Assembly (NCBI RefSeq): GCF_035594125.1
Contig: NC_087173.1
Coordinates: 14,635,755-14,699,754, forward strand
Reading direction: 5' to 3'
Length of the DNA stretch: 64,000 bases
Source of the DNA: Scylla paramamosain
Lineage: Eukaryota; Arthropoda; Malacostraca; Decapoda; Portunidae
The position numbers and the translations under genes are program-made. Shown here piece by piece: positions 30,674 through 42,822 of this stretch. Under the pieces are notes generated by a model. The model saw only the letters and a program-made list of their open reading frames with translations, searched no databases and was not told the DNA's origin. Each line of letters starts with the position of its first letter. The stretch's first letter is position 1.

Positions 30674-31705
30674 TTTTTTTTTTTTTTTTTTTTTTTTATG
30701 TAGGAAGGACACTAGCCAAGGGCAACAAAATTCTAATAAAAAAAAATGCCCACTGAAATGCCAGTCCCACAAAAGGGTCGAAGCAGTGGTCAAAAATTGA
30801 TGGACAAGTGTCTTGAAACCTCCCTCTTGGAGGAATTCAAGTCAAAGGAGGGTGGAAATATAGAAGCAGGCAGGGAGTTCCAGAGTTTACCAGAGAAAGG
30901 GATGAATGATTGAGAATACTGGTTAACTCTTGCGTTAGAGAGGTGGACAGAATAGGGGTGAGAGAAAGAAGAAAGTCTTGTGCAGCGAGGCCGCGGAAGG
31001 AGGGGAGGCATGCAGTTAGCAAGATCAGAAGAGCAGTTAGCATGAAAACAGCGGTAGAAGACAGCTAGATATGCAACATTGCGGCGGTGAGAGAGAGGCT
31101 GAAGACAGTCAGTTAGAGGAGAGGAGTTGATGAGACGAAAAGCTTTTGATTCCACCCTGTCTAGAAGAGCAGTATGAGTGGAATTATAAGTAAAGGACAG
31201 ACCGAGGATGTTCAGTGTAGAAGAGGGGGACAGTTGAGTGTCATTGAAGAAGAGGGGATAGTTGTCTGGAAGGTTGTGTCGAGTTGATAGATGGAGGAAT
31301 TGAGTTTTTGAGGCATTGAACAATACCAAGTTTGCTCTGCCCCAATCAGAAATTTTAGAAAGATCAGAAGTCAGGCGTTCTGTGGCTTCCCTGCGTGATA
31401 TGTTTACCTCCTGAAGGGTTGGACGTCTATGAAAAGACATGGAAAAGTGCAGGGTGGTATCATCAGCGTAGGAGTGGATAGGACAAGAAGTTTGGTTTAG
31501 AAGATCATTAATGAATAATAAGAAGAGAGTGGGTGACAGGACAGAACCCTGAGGAACACCACTGTTAATAGATTTAGGAGAAGAACAGTGACCGTCTACC
31601 ACAGCAGCAATAGAACGGTCAGAAAGGAAACTTGAGATGAAGTTACAGAGAGAAGGATAGAAACCATAGGAGGGTAGTTTGGAAATCAAAGCTTTGTGCC
31701 AGACT
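30674..31705 (-). mobile_element. LINE J copy 3, 5'-truncated with internal deletion
   Basis: Poly-T (poly(A) tail) at about 30674-30697. The 5' break is at GTGCCAGACT (31705), inside the RT at [10 protein letters not shown]. Compared with the intact copy it lacks 162 bp (equivalent to 16928-17089), exactly 54 codons, so the frame continues across the deletion. Otherwise it is nearly identical, which points to a recent insertion. Confidence 0.9.
30790..31705 (-). pseudogene. LINE J copy 3, partial RT frame
   Basis: Open from [20 protein letters not shown] through [20 protein letters not shown] and [12 protein letters not shown] to the natural stop. It lacks EN and the RT N-terminus, and 54 thumb residues are deleted. 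Confidence 0.85.
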
Positions 31706-32168
31706 GCACAAAATTGTTTATTCAAATAGTCTTTTTTTCTTTTTTCTTTTTTCTTTTTTTTTTTTTTTAATAATTAGCAGAAAAAATACATAAAAAAATA
31801 TTGCTTTACTAATGTAAATGTAACAAAAATAGGGGAATTCTTTGGAGCGAGAAACGTGACTGTCTTGTTCATCAAAGAAATAACTTGTTATTTTTAAGAA
31901 AACTTACAAGAAGTAATTGTTACCAGATAAGTGATGTCTGTATTTGGTATGTACAGTATACCAGTTTGTACTCTCATACCCCGCTTGGGATTGCTTTCAA
32001 ACCTTTCAAGCACACTTCTCAAATTTGCAAACTTATATATGTAAATAAATCATTGCCTTGTATTTTTCCATGAACACAAAACTCTCTGTATTATGAAAAG
32101 TGTTGTGTGAGTAAATCAAACACAAAAACTGATGTCTTGATTTCAAGCCTTTTAAATAGTTTTATAAT

Positions 32169-32173
<5 letters not shown>
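31706..32173. other. Unassigned AT-rich sequence
   Basis: Nothing recognised apart from a T-rich run at 31728-31768. Confidence 0.5.

Positions 32174-32246
<73 letters not shown>
32174..32246. repeat. Compound (AT)n(AG)n microsatellite
   Basis: About 30 bp of AT followed directly by about 44 bp of AG. Confidence 0.95.
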
Positions 32247-32248
<2 letters not shown>

Positions 32249-32642
32249 GCACTACTTGTCATTGGGTTCTATTGGCAGCTCAGACTAGGAGGTAGTCTTC
32301 ACCAGGGCATCCCTGAGGAGGCCAGGGAACGAAAGCGCCACCCGCACCCTCTAGCAGTGCCACCTCTCAAGGGAATTTGGCACCCACCTCCAGTCCTTTG
32401 GGATAACACCTGCGTTCATCCTCCTTTGTCTACCTCTCAAGGGAATTCACACCCACTTCAAGTCCTTAGCTCAGATAAATACAGGCTGCATGTAGCATCA
32501 TCAAATTAGTTCGAGGTCAGTCCCAGTCAGAGACACAGTCAGTCAGTCACCCAGTAATGAGCAGGCAGTCTTTGTCTCTCACTCATTTCTGCTCAATCAC
32601 AGTCAGCCATGAGAGACGCTGCTCAGATATAAATCATATCAC

Positions 32643-32646
<4 letters not shown>

Positions 32647-32727
<81 letters not shown>
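32647..32727. repeat. (GA)n microsatellite
   Basis: A pure GA run of about 80 bp. Between this and the previous repeat (32247-32646) there is a short imperfect duplication around CACCTCTCAAGGGAATT and CTACCTCTCAAGGGAATT, but no gene. Confidence 0.95.
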
Positions 32728-32729
<2 letters not shown>

Positions 32730-33189
32730 CAATCTCACATTACGGTTTCATCTCGAATCCAGTGTGTACATATCAGTTAGCTATCATTAAATCAGGTACT
32801 CTCGTCACCGTGTCTTTTATTGGCACACATATCAAAATATCAAACGACTTCCCACAACCTCCAAGCTGCCAGAATCACCGCCTCACTCTAACACTCCAAG
32901 CATCTTCATCGACTGGGCAAGTAACAAACATCATCAATCAATCAACTCCAGAACAACAGAGGTGACTAATCAGCACAGAAACACTGGTGGGTCATCATCA
33001 CTTGTCAGAAACACTGGCAGCAAAAGACTCTTAAAATAAGTGGTGACAAACATCTTTGATACAAGTGGTCACACAAAGACAACCGATACAGTAATATCAT
33101 CATTGTTTTATTTTTATTATTGACATTATAAGTATTAGAAATTAATACTAATTTCATTATTGCTCTTCCTGTTTTTTTCCTTTTCCTAT
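32728..33189. other. Unassigned sequence
   Basis: No gene or element recognised. Confidence 0.5.
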
Positions 33190-33192
33190 CAA

Positions 33193-33237
<45 letters not shown>

Positions 33238-33378
33238 GATTATTATTATTATTATTATTATTACCATCATTTTTTATCATTATTGTTATTACTATTATTC
33301 TTACCATAATCATTATTATAATTATTATTTTTCTTATTATTATTATGATCAATATTATTTTTTTTACCATTATTGTTT

Positions 33379-33427
<49 letters not shown>

Positions 33428-33520
33428 CATTATTATCATCATTGTTATTATTATTATTTTTATTATTATTATTACTATTATTATTATTACATTTATTATT
33501 ATCATTACCAGTCATCATCA
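33190..33520. repeat. Imperfect (ATT)n/(ATC)n tract
   Basis: 330 bp of ATT/ATC trinucleotides with interruptions. Long frames of Ile, Tyr, Leu or Asn here are artefacts. Confidence 0.95.
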
Positions 33521-33644
33521 TCATCATTGTTATCATAAGTGGCGGAAAACAGACGGGAGATGAAGGATGTAGACAGGTTAGGTTACCATAGCAAAACAAA
33601 GCAAAACAAAAACGAGACAAAACGATAAAAAAAATAAATAAAAA

Positions 33645-33654
33645 ATAAATAATG

Positions 33655-33705
<51 letters not shown>
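33645..33705. repeat. (ATA)n microsatellite
   Basis: About 60 bp of AAT units. 33706-33989 has no recognised feature. Confidence 0.95.
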
Positions 33706-33989
33706 GAATATATGAAAAAGAGCCTGAAGTATAGTGAAGAAGTGGAACAAGTCAGGAGAGAAGAGATGTGGAGGGTCGAGGCACAGCTGACGAGGTGGAG
33801 GGAGGCGTCACAGCGTTCCTGAGGCAGAGTAAAGGAAAGTGTGTGGAGAGGGAGGAAAGGGGCTGGGGAAGGCTTGAAGAGTACCATACTATGTTAACGT
33901 ATGCTGTTAAATGAGAATACTGTAACTGTTGTTGTTGTTATCAGTGTCATTATTATTGTCATTGTTACCATTGTTGTTGTGATTGTTCT

Positions 33990-34476
33990 TGTTACTGTAT
34001 GTAAAGCGTATGTACTTCAATAGCTTTCTATTTGCATGGAAACGTGTAATATGTGTAAGTATCAGTATTCAATGCTATATTAAGCACCAAAGCCGATGCT
34101 CACTTGTTGGTAGTGTGGGGTTAACCCGCTCGTTGCCTGTGGGCATCACTCACGGCCAGGTCGCCCTCAAAGACGGGCAGGATGGTGACCGAGGTAAATA
34201 CTTTAATTTTGTAGTAAAAACTGATTGTCATAGTGCCAAGTTAATTGCATGTATTGTTAATGAATATTGTAATATGTTGAAAGTGTTTAATATCAGTGTA
34301 TAATGTTATTTTGTAAGAAATTGAGACCGAGAATTTGTTCGCAGTTCTTATGGTCATGCCTACCTCATCAATAAACGTCAGAGAGAGAGTTGCCTTTCCT
34401 CGACCCTACGATGATGGGTGTGATCAGTGAAACAGATCACTTGAGAGCCAATTGATGCCCAGCAGGTGTGACTACA
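33990..34476 (+). repeat. BEL left LTR (487 bp)
   Basis: Aligns along its length to 40973-41500 with scattered substitutions. It lacks about 40 bp found in the right LTR after GTATG (the right copy has AACCTCACGTCATTATTCC there). Confidence 0.9.
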
Positions 34477-34889
34477 GTTGTCGTTGTAGTGGTAGGTCTT
34501 AATAGAGTGCATTGTAATATTCCAGCTTCCTCATTACCTGCTCATAAACAACTATCTTTGTTTTTTTTTCTTTCATCTAACTATTTCCGAGACGGCACAT
34601 CCTGCTGCCCTCAACACCTGCTTTATCTCATCTTTCAGTGATAAATTACACTCTATTATCACACCGAAAGGCAGGTTCACACTTGCCAATTCGCTGCTGA
34701 ATTGCCAGCCATTGCAAGCCGTGATAGCCCACCTGTGGGAATTTTGGTGCCTGGCGGCTGAATTGCCAGCTGCGCCAACAACATCAACAGATTGGGCTTG
34801 TCCAGCCACGTGCTGCTCTGTTTACATCATGTCCTCGGGGAGACCTGTGCATGGTGTGGCATCCGGAGGCACAAAAGTTGATGTTGGAG

Positions 34890-34923
34890 CTAATGACGAA
34901 CCAATGCCATCACTGGGACCCAA

Positions 34924-34995
<72 letters not shown>

Positions 34996-35385
34996 AAGAG
35001 TAGTATCGCTGCAGAAGGGGCCAAGTTGTCAGTAATTACCGATCGCTGTTCCTTACCTGTTGCTAGATAACACAGCATCAATGTGAGGCATTCGCCAGGA
35101 GTCACTGCATCCCTCACATGGGCATCCTCCTTCTTGATAGGCGAGTCACAAGCTGCAGGCGACCACAGTACTGCTCCTTGTTGAGGCATATCCACTGCCT
35201 CAGGGTGTCTGGGTCTTGCACGCTCAGCTCAGGCAAAAGAGTGTGGCAGACAGGCCTTCCTTCTTTTCTATTCAGCCAGGGACGAGTGTACAGGTGCTTT
35301 TTTTTCCGTTATATCTTCCACTACGCCAAAAGAAATGCAATTATCACCAACATTGTTGCTGGAGGAAGAGATCTTGCTGAGTTGG
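34890..35385 (-). pseudogene. PIF/Harbinger (HARBI1-like) transposase N-terminal fragment
   Basis: Minus strand, in two frames. About 35310-35150 reads YTRPWLNRKE, then LSVQDPDTLRQWICLNKEQY and RLQLVTRLSRR. The next frame, about 35170-35040, reads KKEDAHVRDAVTPGECLTLM then CYLATGKEQRS. This is the usual start of Harbinger transposases (RPWL.R, a helix with an F/Y..LL..V segment, then the ..T.MR.AI.PGERL..TLR.LATG block). It breaks at the (CT)n run. The catalytic DDE region is absent. It sits between the BEL left LTR and gag, so it inserted into or was captured by that element. Confidence 0.65.
34926..34991. repeat. (CT)n microsatellite
   Basis: A 66-bp pure CT run inside the Harbinger-like remnant in the BEL leader. 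Confidence 0.95.
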
Positions 35386-35540
35386 TAAGTTTTTGCCTGC
35401 CTTCTCTACTGCCATGGCGCTGGCAATAATATTTCGGCTGAAGACATCGAACCTCTTGAGGTCATTATTCTTCACAACAATCAAACATTCGGTTTTACCT
35501 TCATTCACTTTCAACTGATATACCTAATATACCTAATAAT

Positions 35541-36995
35541 GTGAGACAGAATCATCAATCCTTTTCCCATCCTGGGGGAACCTTTGCAATTAACATACCT
35601 GATCCCAAGTGGAGCCTCCCTCCAATAGAACCTAACACTTTTGATGGAGAACCCATGGAATTTCCAAGTTGGTTGAAAAACTTTGAAACTTATGTAGAGT
35701 CTAAAACTTCTATTGGTAAAGAGAGACTTGCCTACTTAGACAGGTATACAACTGGTGAGGCAAAGGATGCCATTAAAATGTTAATGCACTTTGACTCTGA
35801 TGCTGACTATGTGCAAGCAAAGAAAATTCTTAGTGATAGATTTGGAAACAAAAGCATCATAGCTGATGCTTACACAAAAAAATTAATGAATTGGCTACCA
35901 ATCTCTCTGCATAATGGTCCAGCATTAACAGCATTCTCAGATTTTTTGAAGTGCTGTTTAGCTGCAATGAAACACACCTCTTATTTGTCACTTCTGAATG
36001 ACCCGAGAGAGCAAAGAAAGGTGCTAGCAAAACTCTCGGAACATATTGTTCATGACTGGAGAAAGCAAGTATATCTTGATACTAACAGTAATAACAACAC
36101 TCCTAGTAGCAATAAAGAGCACCACCCACCCTTTGAAATGCTATGTGAATTTGTCCAGAAAGAAGCAAAAGGAGCAAGCAATCCATTTGTTTCCTGGAAT
36201 TCAGTAAGTAGGGAAGTAAATGACTGGATCAAAACTCACACAAGGGCAACCAATTGGAAACCAAGGGAATCAAACATCATGACAAAGAATAGAGGGAGTA
36301 GAACTTTCATGGCTAAAGCAATTGAGGAAAAATCAATGTGGTCATTCCAAAGTAAAGTAAATGTACAAGCCAACAAACAGTATCCCAAGGACCTGGAAAG
36401 GAAAGGACGATTCTGTCACTACTGTACAAAGGATCATGATTTAGATAATTGCAAGGAATTTGCCAAACTTGATGGTAATACTAGGTACAAATTTGCTAAA
36501 GAAAAATGGTTATGTAGAGGGTATCTAAAAATGGGTCACAAAGGAAAGGATTGTAGAAGAAGGAAAGTTTGTAAAGTATGTCAGAGATACCATCCCACAG
36601 CTCTTCACACTGATGACATGACAAGAAGTGAGAGCCAAAGGGTGCCAGCACAAGCAACTCAGCCTAAAGATGATAAACCCACAGTAGTAGCAAATAAGGT
36701 CAAAGTGACAGAATCAGTGACACATGACATGCACACCATGATAGTTCCTGTATGGTTGCATCATATTAGTAATGAAGAGAATAAAGTTTTAGTGTATGCC
36801 CTGCTGGATGAGCAGTCTGATGCTTCATTCATCAAGGAAAGCACTCTGGATAAATTGGGAGTTAGTGGACCATCAGTGTCACTCAATATCCACCCAATAA
36901 GTGGAAAACAAATCACTGATTCTATCAAAATTCATGGACTTAAAGTAAGAGGTTATAATGAAGAAGTGGAAATATCAATCCCTTCAGCATATTGA
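35541..36995 (+). pseudogene. BEL/Pao gag and protease
   Basis: A 484-codon frame. The N-terminal gag segment (FDGEPMEFPSWLKNFETYV, then YLDRYTTGEAKDAIKML) is the DUF1759-type capsid of BEL/Pao. Cys/His knuckles follow (FCHYCTKDHDLDNC, then CRRRKVCKVCQRYHPTALH). The peptidase follows, with its Asp in VYALLDEQSDASFI and KLGVSGPSVSLN. The frame ends in TGA at 36993 within a short slippage-prone CATATTCAA repeat, which has shifted the frame away from the RT part. Confidence 0.85.
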
Positions 36996-37281
36996 ACATA
37001 TTCAACATATTCAGCATATTCAACAGAAAACATTTCAGCTGGACGGAGTCAGATACCAAGGCCCGAGACTGCTTGTGACTGGCCCCACTTCAAGGCAATC
37101 TCTGACAAACTAATTAAATATGACCCAAATGTTGACATAGGACTCCTCATTGGTCTTGATTGTGCAGAAGCCATTATGGCAGAAGAGCAAATAGCAGGTG
37201 ATAGCAAGAAGCATCCCTATGCTCGTAGGACAAAGCTAGGTTGGGGGGATCATTGGTAAAATCTCACCCCATTCAAGTCCA

Positions 37282-39241
37282 TTGGAGGATACAGTGGTAG
37301 TCTACAGAACAGTGACACAAGAAGTAGAAATCAATGAAGAAAAGAGGGTTAATTTCTTAGTGGTTCCTACTAAAACCAAAGAGATGATTAATCCTTCTCA
37401 AGTGAGAGATATGTTTGAACTTGACTTCAGTGATAGAAAGTCAGCTGACACTCCATTATCATATGAAGATAAAAGGTTTATAAGTAAGATGAAAGAAGGA
37501 GTACATCAGCTGAAGGATGGCCATTATGAGTTGCCCCTTCCTCTTAAAGATGATAACGTCAAGCTTCCAAACAACAAACTATTAACAGAGCAGAGACTCA
37601 TGAAGTTAAGAGCTAAACTTGAGAAGGATAATCAACACGAAGGTGATTACAAAGTGTTCATGGATGATATGATTACAAAATGTTATGCAGAGATTGTACC
37701 GACAAAGGATTTAGTTAGGAATGATGGTAAGGTCTGGTACATTCCACATCACGGAGTCTATCATCCGAGAAAGCCAAAGAAGTTGAGAGTTGTCTTTGAC
37801 TGTAGTGCAAACTACAGGAACCAGTCACTAAACAGTCACCTGTTACAAGGCCCAGACCTTACCAACAAACTTATTGGAGTGTTGTGTAGATTTAGGCAAG
37901 AAAGCATTGCACTTGTATGTGATATAGAAGTAATGTACCATCAAGTGAAGGTCAACCCAGAACACAGAGACATGTTAAGATTCCTTTGGTAGGAAAATGG
38001 TGACCTTAATAATGAGATAGCTGAATACAGGATGACAGCTCACCTGTTTGGAGCTACTTCATCTCCAAGTGTAGCCAACTTTGCACTTAAGAAAGCTACA
38101 GATGACTACGGGTGTGGATCTGATGCAGCCAAGTTTGTAAGAAACAACTTTTATGTTGACGATGGTTTGAAGTCAGTAGCTACAATGGATGAAGCTGTCA
38201 CTCTTATTCAGCAGAGCAAAGAATTATGTTACAAGGGAGGTTTTAACCTTCATAAGTTCTTGTCAAACAACAAAGATGTATTAGCTGCAATTTCTCCTCA
38301 TGAGAGAGCAGATGGAATTAAAAGTTTGGATTTTAGACACACTGCCTATAGACACACTGCCTATAGAAAGAACTTTGGGAGTTGAGTGGTGCATAGAATC
38401 TGACACATTTCAATTTAGAATAAAGCTGAAAGACAAGCCACTCACCAGGAGAGGCATTCTGTCAACAGTGAGCTCTGTATATGATCCATTAGGTCTAGTG
38501 TCACCTCTCATACTGACTGGAAAGCAAATTTCACAAGAATTATGTAAGAATGCAGTTGATTGGGATGATGAGGTGCCAGATTATGTCAAACCTAAATGGA
38601 TAAAATGGAAGGATGAGCTGCACAAACTAGATCAGTTAAAGGTACCTAGATGCTACAAACCTGATGACTTTGGGGAAGTAGAAAAGGTTGAACTCCATCA
38701 CTTTTCAGATGCCTGTCAAGAGGGATATGGCCAGTGCTCATATATTAGATTCATTAGCAAGACTGGCCAAATTCATTGTGCATTAGTAATGGCAAAGTCA
38801 CGTGTCACACCTCTAAAAACCATGACAATTCCCAGACTAGAACTAGCAGCAACAGTGGTGTCAGTTAGAATCCATACACTCTTGAAGGGAGAACTTGAGT
38901 ATAATAATGTGGAAGAAGTATTTTGGATGGACAGCAAAGTAGTCCTTGGTTACATTGCAAATGAAGCAAAGAGATTCCATGTATATGTTGCAAATAGAGT
39001 AGAAACAATAAGAGATCACACTTCACCAGATCAGTGGAAATTTGTAGAGACGCAGTATAACCCAACAGATCATGCATCTAGAGGCATGACAGCAGATGAA
39101 TTGTGTAATAGCAAGATCTGGTGGAATGGCCCAAAATTCCTTTGGCAACATAGCAAAATGGATAGCCATTCCCAGTACAAGGTCATAAATGAGAATGATC
39201 CTGAAGTGAAGAAAGTTGTATGCCATGCTGTAGGTGCATAA
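37282..39241 (+). pseudogene. BEL/Pao reverse transcriptase and RNase H
   Basis: 37282-37989 carries the RT N-terminal half (WYIPHHGVYHPRKPKKLRVV, LVCDIEVMYHQVKV with the first Asp). A TAG at 37990 replaces an expected Trp codon (a FLWW-type block). The same frame continues with the active site FYVDDGLKS at about 38150-38170. Near 38330-38370 a 15-bp direct duplication (AGACACACTGCCTAT twice) coincides with a shift to a second frame, which carries the connection (TLGVEWCIESDTFQFRI) and RNase H (HFSDACQEGYGQCSYIR, IPRLELAATV, WMDSKVVLGYI). That frame ends in TAA at 39239. Confidence 0.85.
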
Positions 39242-39403
39242 CAGCCCACAGATATACTAGAAAGACTTGAGTATTTTTCTGATTGGTTTAAAGCAAAGAG
39301 GGCTGTTGCTGTATGCTTCAAGCTTCTGAATAGTTTCAGAGGAAAAGGTAATGGCACTACTAAAGTAAAGGGAAACACATATGAGCCAGTAAATGTAGCA
39401 GAA

Positions 39404-40855
39404 GTGTCACAAGCTGAAAATGTAATTATAAAACAACTGCAAGCAAAGGCATTCCAAAAGGAGATAAATGTACTGGAATCATCTGCTAACCAAAATTCTT
39501 TAATTAAAGGAGACAATGGCAAAGGAACAAAAGTGATAGACAAGACCAGTTCCCTCTATAAGTTAGATCCTTTCATTGACAAAAATGGTATCATGAGAGT
39601 AGGAGGAAGATTGAGGCTTTCTAATCTGACAGATGAATCCAAACATCCAGTCATCCTCCCCAAAACATCTCACATAACCCAGCTGATAATATGCCACCAT
39701 CACAAAAGGACAAATCATCAAGGCAGGGGCATAACTTTAAATGAAATCAGGTCATGTGGATACTGGATAGTAGGAGGATCATCCCTAGTATCAAGGCACA
39801 TTTCAAAGTGCATTATCTGTCGTAAAGTTAGAAGTACAACATAGGGACAGAAGATGGCAGACCTGCCTATTGACAGATTAGAACCATCACCTCCTTTTAC
39901 ATACTCAGCAGTAGATTTCTATGGCCCTTTCTATGTCAAAGAGGGGCATAAAGAGCTTAAAAGATATGGAGTGCTCTTTACTTGCATGGCATGTAGAGCT
40001 GTGCACATAGAGACAGCCAACAGCATGGATACAAGTTCCTTCCTAAGTGCATACAGTTGCTTTGTAGGACGAAGAGGGCCTGTAAGACAGTTGAGATGTG
40101 ACCAAGGAACTAACTTTGTAGGAGCCAAATCAGAGTATGAGAAATGTTTGAAAGAATTAAATAACAATAAAGTCAGACAAGAACTCATGAAAGATCAGTG
40201 TGACTGGATTGTTTTTAACATGAATGTACCCAATTCCAGTCATATGGGAGGTGTTTGGGAGAGGCAGATACACACAGTGAGAAATGTACTCTCTGTGTTA
40301 CTTGATCAGCATAGTACCCAGTTAGATGACCAAGATCTGAGAACCTTCTTAGTTGAAGCGGAAAATATAGTTAATGGTCGTCCCCTAACTGTGGACCATC
40401 TTAACTCCCCAGAAAGTCCTACACCGTTGACACCCAGTAATTTGTTAACTATGAAAACAAAGGTAGTACTGCCTCCTCCAAGCATTTTCATTAAGAAGGA
40501 CCTGTACTGCATAAAGAGATGGCGCAGAGCACAATACCTGGCCAACCAGTTCTGGTCCAGGTGGAAAAAGGAGTATGTGCAATTCCTACAACTTAGAAAT
40601 AAGTGGACAACACCAAAGAGGAATCTCAGTGTAAATGACATAGTTATCATCAAAGATCAGAATTTAGCAAGGAACCAGTGGAAACTGGGAAGAGTAACAG
40701 AAGTATCTCCTGATCATGATAGCCTAATAAGAAAGGTTAAGGTCCTGGTTTCAGACTGTAATCTCGACAACCAGGGAAGACACATAAAGGCAAACAGGAC
40801 CATCATAGAGAGGCCAATACATAGTCTAGTATTGCTGTTAGAAGGTAATGCATAA
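39404..40855 (+). pseudogene. BEL/Pao integrase
   Basis: Same frame as the RNase H part, separated by a TAA at 39239 and interrupted by a TAG at 39842. The zinc-binding segment (HHHKRTNHQGRG, then SKCIICRKVR) precedes the core: YSAVDFYGPFYVKE (first Asp), RQLRCDQGTNFVGA (second Asp) and SSHMGGVWERQIHTVRNVL (Glu). The C-terminal DUF5641-like region (RWRRAQYLANQFWSRWKKEY, then DIVIIKDQNLARNQWKLGRV) runs to 40855. Only these nonsense codons interrupt an otherwise well-kept domain. Confidence 0.88.
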
Positions 40856-40972
40856 TAATAAACCGGAGCATCCCCGCCAAGGAGCCAGTGTAACAAAACA
40901 TATTATGTGCTAATCCTAGTCTTAAGGTTAATGTTAATTTAAGGCAAATTGTTACACAATTTAGGGGAGCCA

Positions 40973-41500
40973 TGTTACTGTATGTAAAGCGTATGAACCT
41001 CACGTCATTATTCCTCGGCATTTATAAGTGAAATGTTCAATAGTTTTCTATTTGCATGAAAACGTGTAATATGTGTAAGTAGCAGTATTCAATGCTATAT
41101 TAAGCACCGAAGCTGATGCTCACTTGTTGGTAGTGTGGGGTTAACCTGCTATTCGCCTGCGGGCATCACTCACGGCCAAGTCGCGCTCAGACAAAAACGG
41201 GCAGGATGGTGACCAAGGTAAATACTTTAATTTTGTAGTTAAAACTGATTGTCATAGTGCCAAGTTAATTGCATGTATTGTTAATGAATATTGTAATATG
41301 TTGAAAGTGTTTAATATCCGTGTATAATGTTATTTTGTAAGAAATTGAGACCGAGAACTTGTTCGCAGTTCTTACGGTCATGCCTACCTCATCAATAAAC
41401 GTGTCAGGGAGAACTGCCTTTCCTCGACCCTACGATGATGGGTGTGATCAGTAAAACAGATCACCTGAGAGCCAACTGATGCCCAGCCGGTGCGGCTACA
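40973..41500 (+). repeat. BEL right LTR (528 bp)
   Basis: Partner of 33990-34476, ending GCCGGTGCGGCTACA. Confidence 0.9.
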
Positions 41501-42755
41501 CACTTTATATATCCATTTTGGTCTCTTTTTCACTTTTCTCATTTCCATTACATGACTTTTTTTTCACATTAAATTCCATCTCCCATTTCTTACCTTAGTC
41601 TCAGATTTTATTCAAATCCTCTAGTAGAATTTCAGTCTTTGTTGTTTCTTATATGTCTTTGTAATTTCCATTGTCTGCAAACAAATTCATGTAGCTCATT
41701 ACTACTTCAGGCACATCATTTATGTAGATCAGGGAAAGTGATGGTGCCAGCACTGATCCTTGTGGTACTCTACTATCTACTTTTCTCCATTTCAGTTTTT
41801 ATGTTTTTTTTTTTACTATTGTTCTCATTTCTTCCCTATAAGTAACTTTCCATCCATTTCTTTTTTTTTTTTTTTCCATTTAATCCTCTTATACATTCTA
41901 ACTTTCATAGCAGCCTATTGTGGGGAACTTTGTCTAAAGTATTTTTTTTTATCTTTATTTATTTATTTTTTAAGATCTAAATAACAGTGTACCCATCCAT
42001 CCCTCTCCTGTGTTATATCAGTCACTTGAATCACATTCATCAGATTCATTACACATAATCACTTTTGTCTGAAACCATACTGTTTTTCTATTATTATATT
42101 ATGTTTTTCTAGAAATTTTTTCCACTGCTTTTTTATCACTTTTCACAGATCCTACTTAATATACTGGTCATTGATACTGGTCTATGGTCTAGTGGTTCTT
42201 CTTTCTTTCCACATTTATAACCTGGCACTATGTTTCCTCTCTTCCATTCATTAGGCACTTTTCAAGTTAATACTGAGCACTTTAATTTGTCATATACTGG
42301 TTTGATTAATTGTTTCCTGCACTCTTTTAAAATGAAACCTGATACTCCATCTGATCCTGTTGCTTTTCTTTCTTCCAGTTCCTCCATAATTTTATAAACT
42401 TCTTTGATTACTGTAATTTCTTACATTTGCTTTGTATGTCTTTTCATCTCATGGTTCTTTAAATTCAGATTCTTCAGTGAAAACTTGCTGAGACTTTTTG
42501 TTTACCATCACTCATGTCTTTTGGGTCCTCATATGTTTCACTTCTATCCTTCAACTTTTCTAGTTTTTCTTTTAGTTAAGTTTTCCATTTACGAACCTGT
42601 AGAACAGTTTTGGTTTATCCTTGCATTTTCAACTATATCTTTTTCATATCCTTTCTTTTCCTTTCTCCTTATTTTCACATATTCATTTCACACTATCTAA
42701 AAATCATATATTTTTTGGGGGGGGATTTCAATTTCTTTTCATTTTTATCCATGTT

Positions 42756-42757
<2 letters not shown>

Positions 42758-42821
<64 letters not shown>
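42758..42821. repeat. (CT)n microsatellite
   Basis: A 64-bp CT run inside LINE D-3. Confidence 0.95.

Positions 42822-42822
<1 letters not shown>

Larger units (their letters stand above)
33990..41500 (+). mobile_element. BEL/Pao LTR retrotransposon, 7.5 kb
   Basis: Two long direct repeats (33990-34476 and 40973-41500), both beginning TGTTACTGTATGTAAAGCG and ending in a CTACA block, enclose gag, protease, RT, RNase H and integrase in BEL/Pao order. The purine-rich TTAGGGGAGCCA precedes the right LTR. The flanks GTTCT and CACTT do not match, so no target duplication is evident. Several nonsense codons and frameshifts make it inactive. The leader contains a Harbinger-like remnant and a (CT)n run. 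No envelope-like frame follows the integrase. Confidence 0.92.

Noticed and set aside
33005..33887. Long frames of poly-Ile, poly-Asn, poly-Tyr or poly-Leu
   Set aside because: Translation of the imperfect (ATT)n and (ATA)n tracts.
40856..40972. An envelope gene after the BEL integrase, which would suggest an errantivirus-like element
   Set aside because: Only about 115 bases separate the integrase stop from the right LTR.
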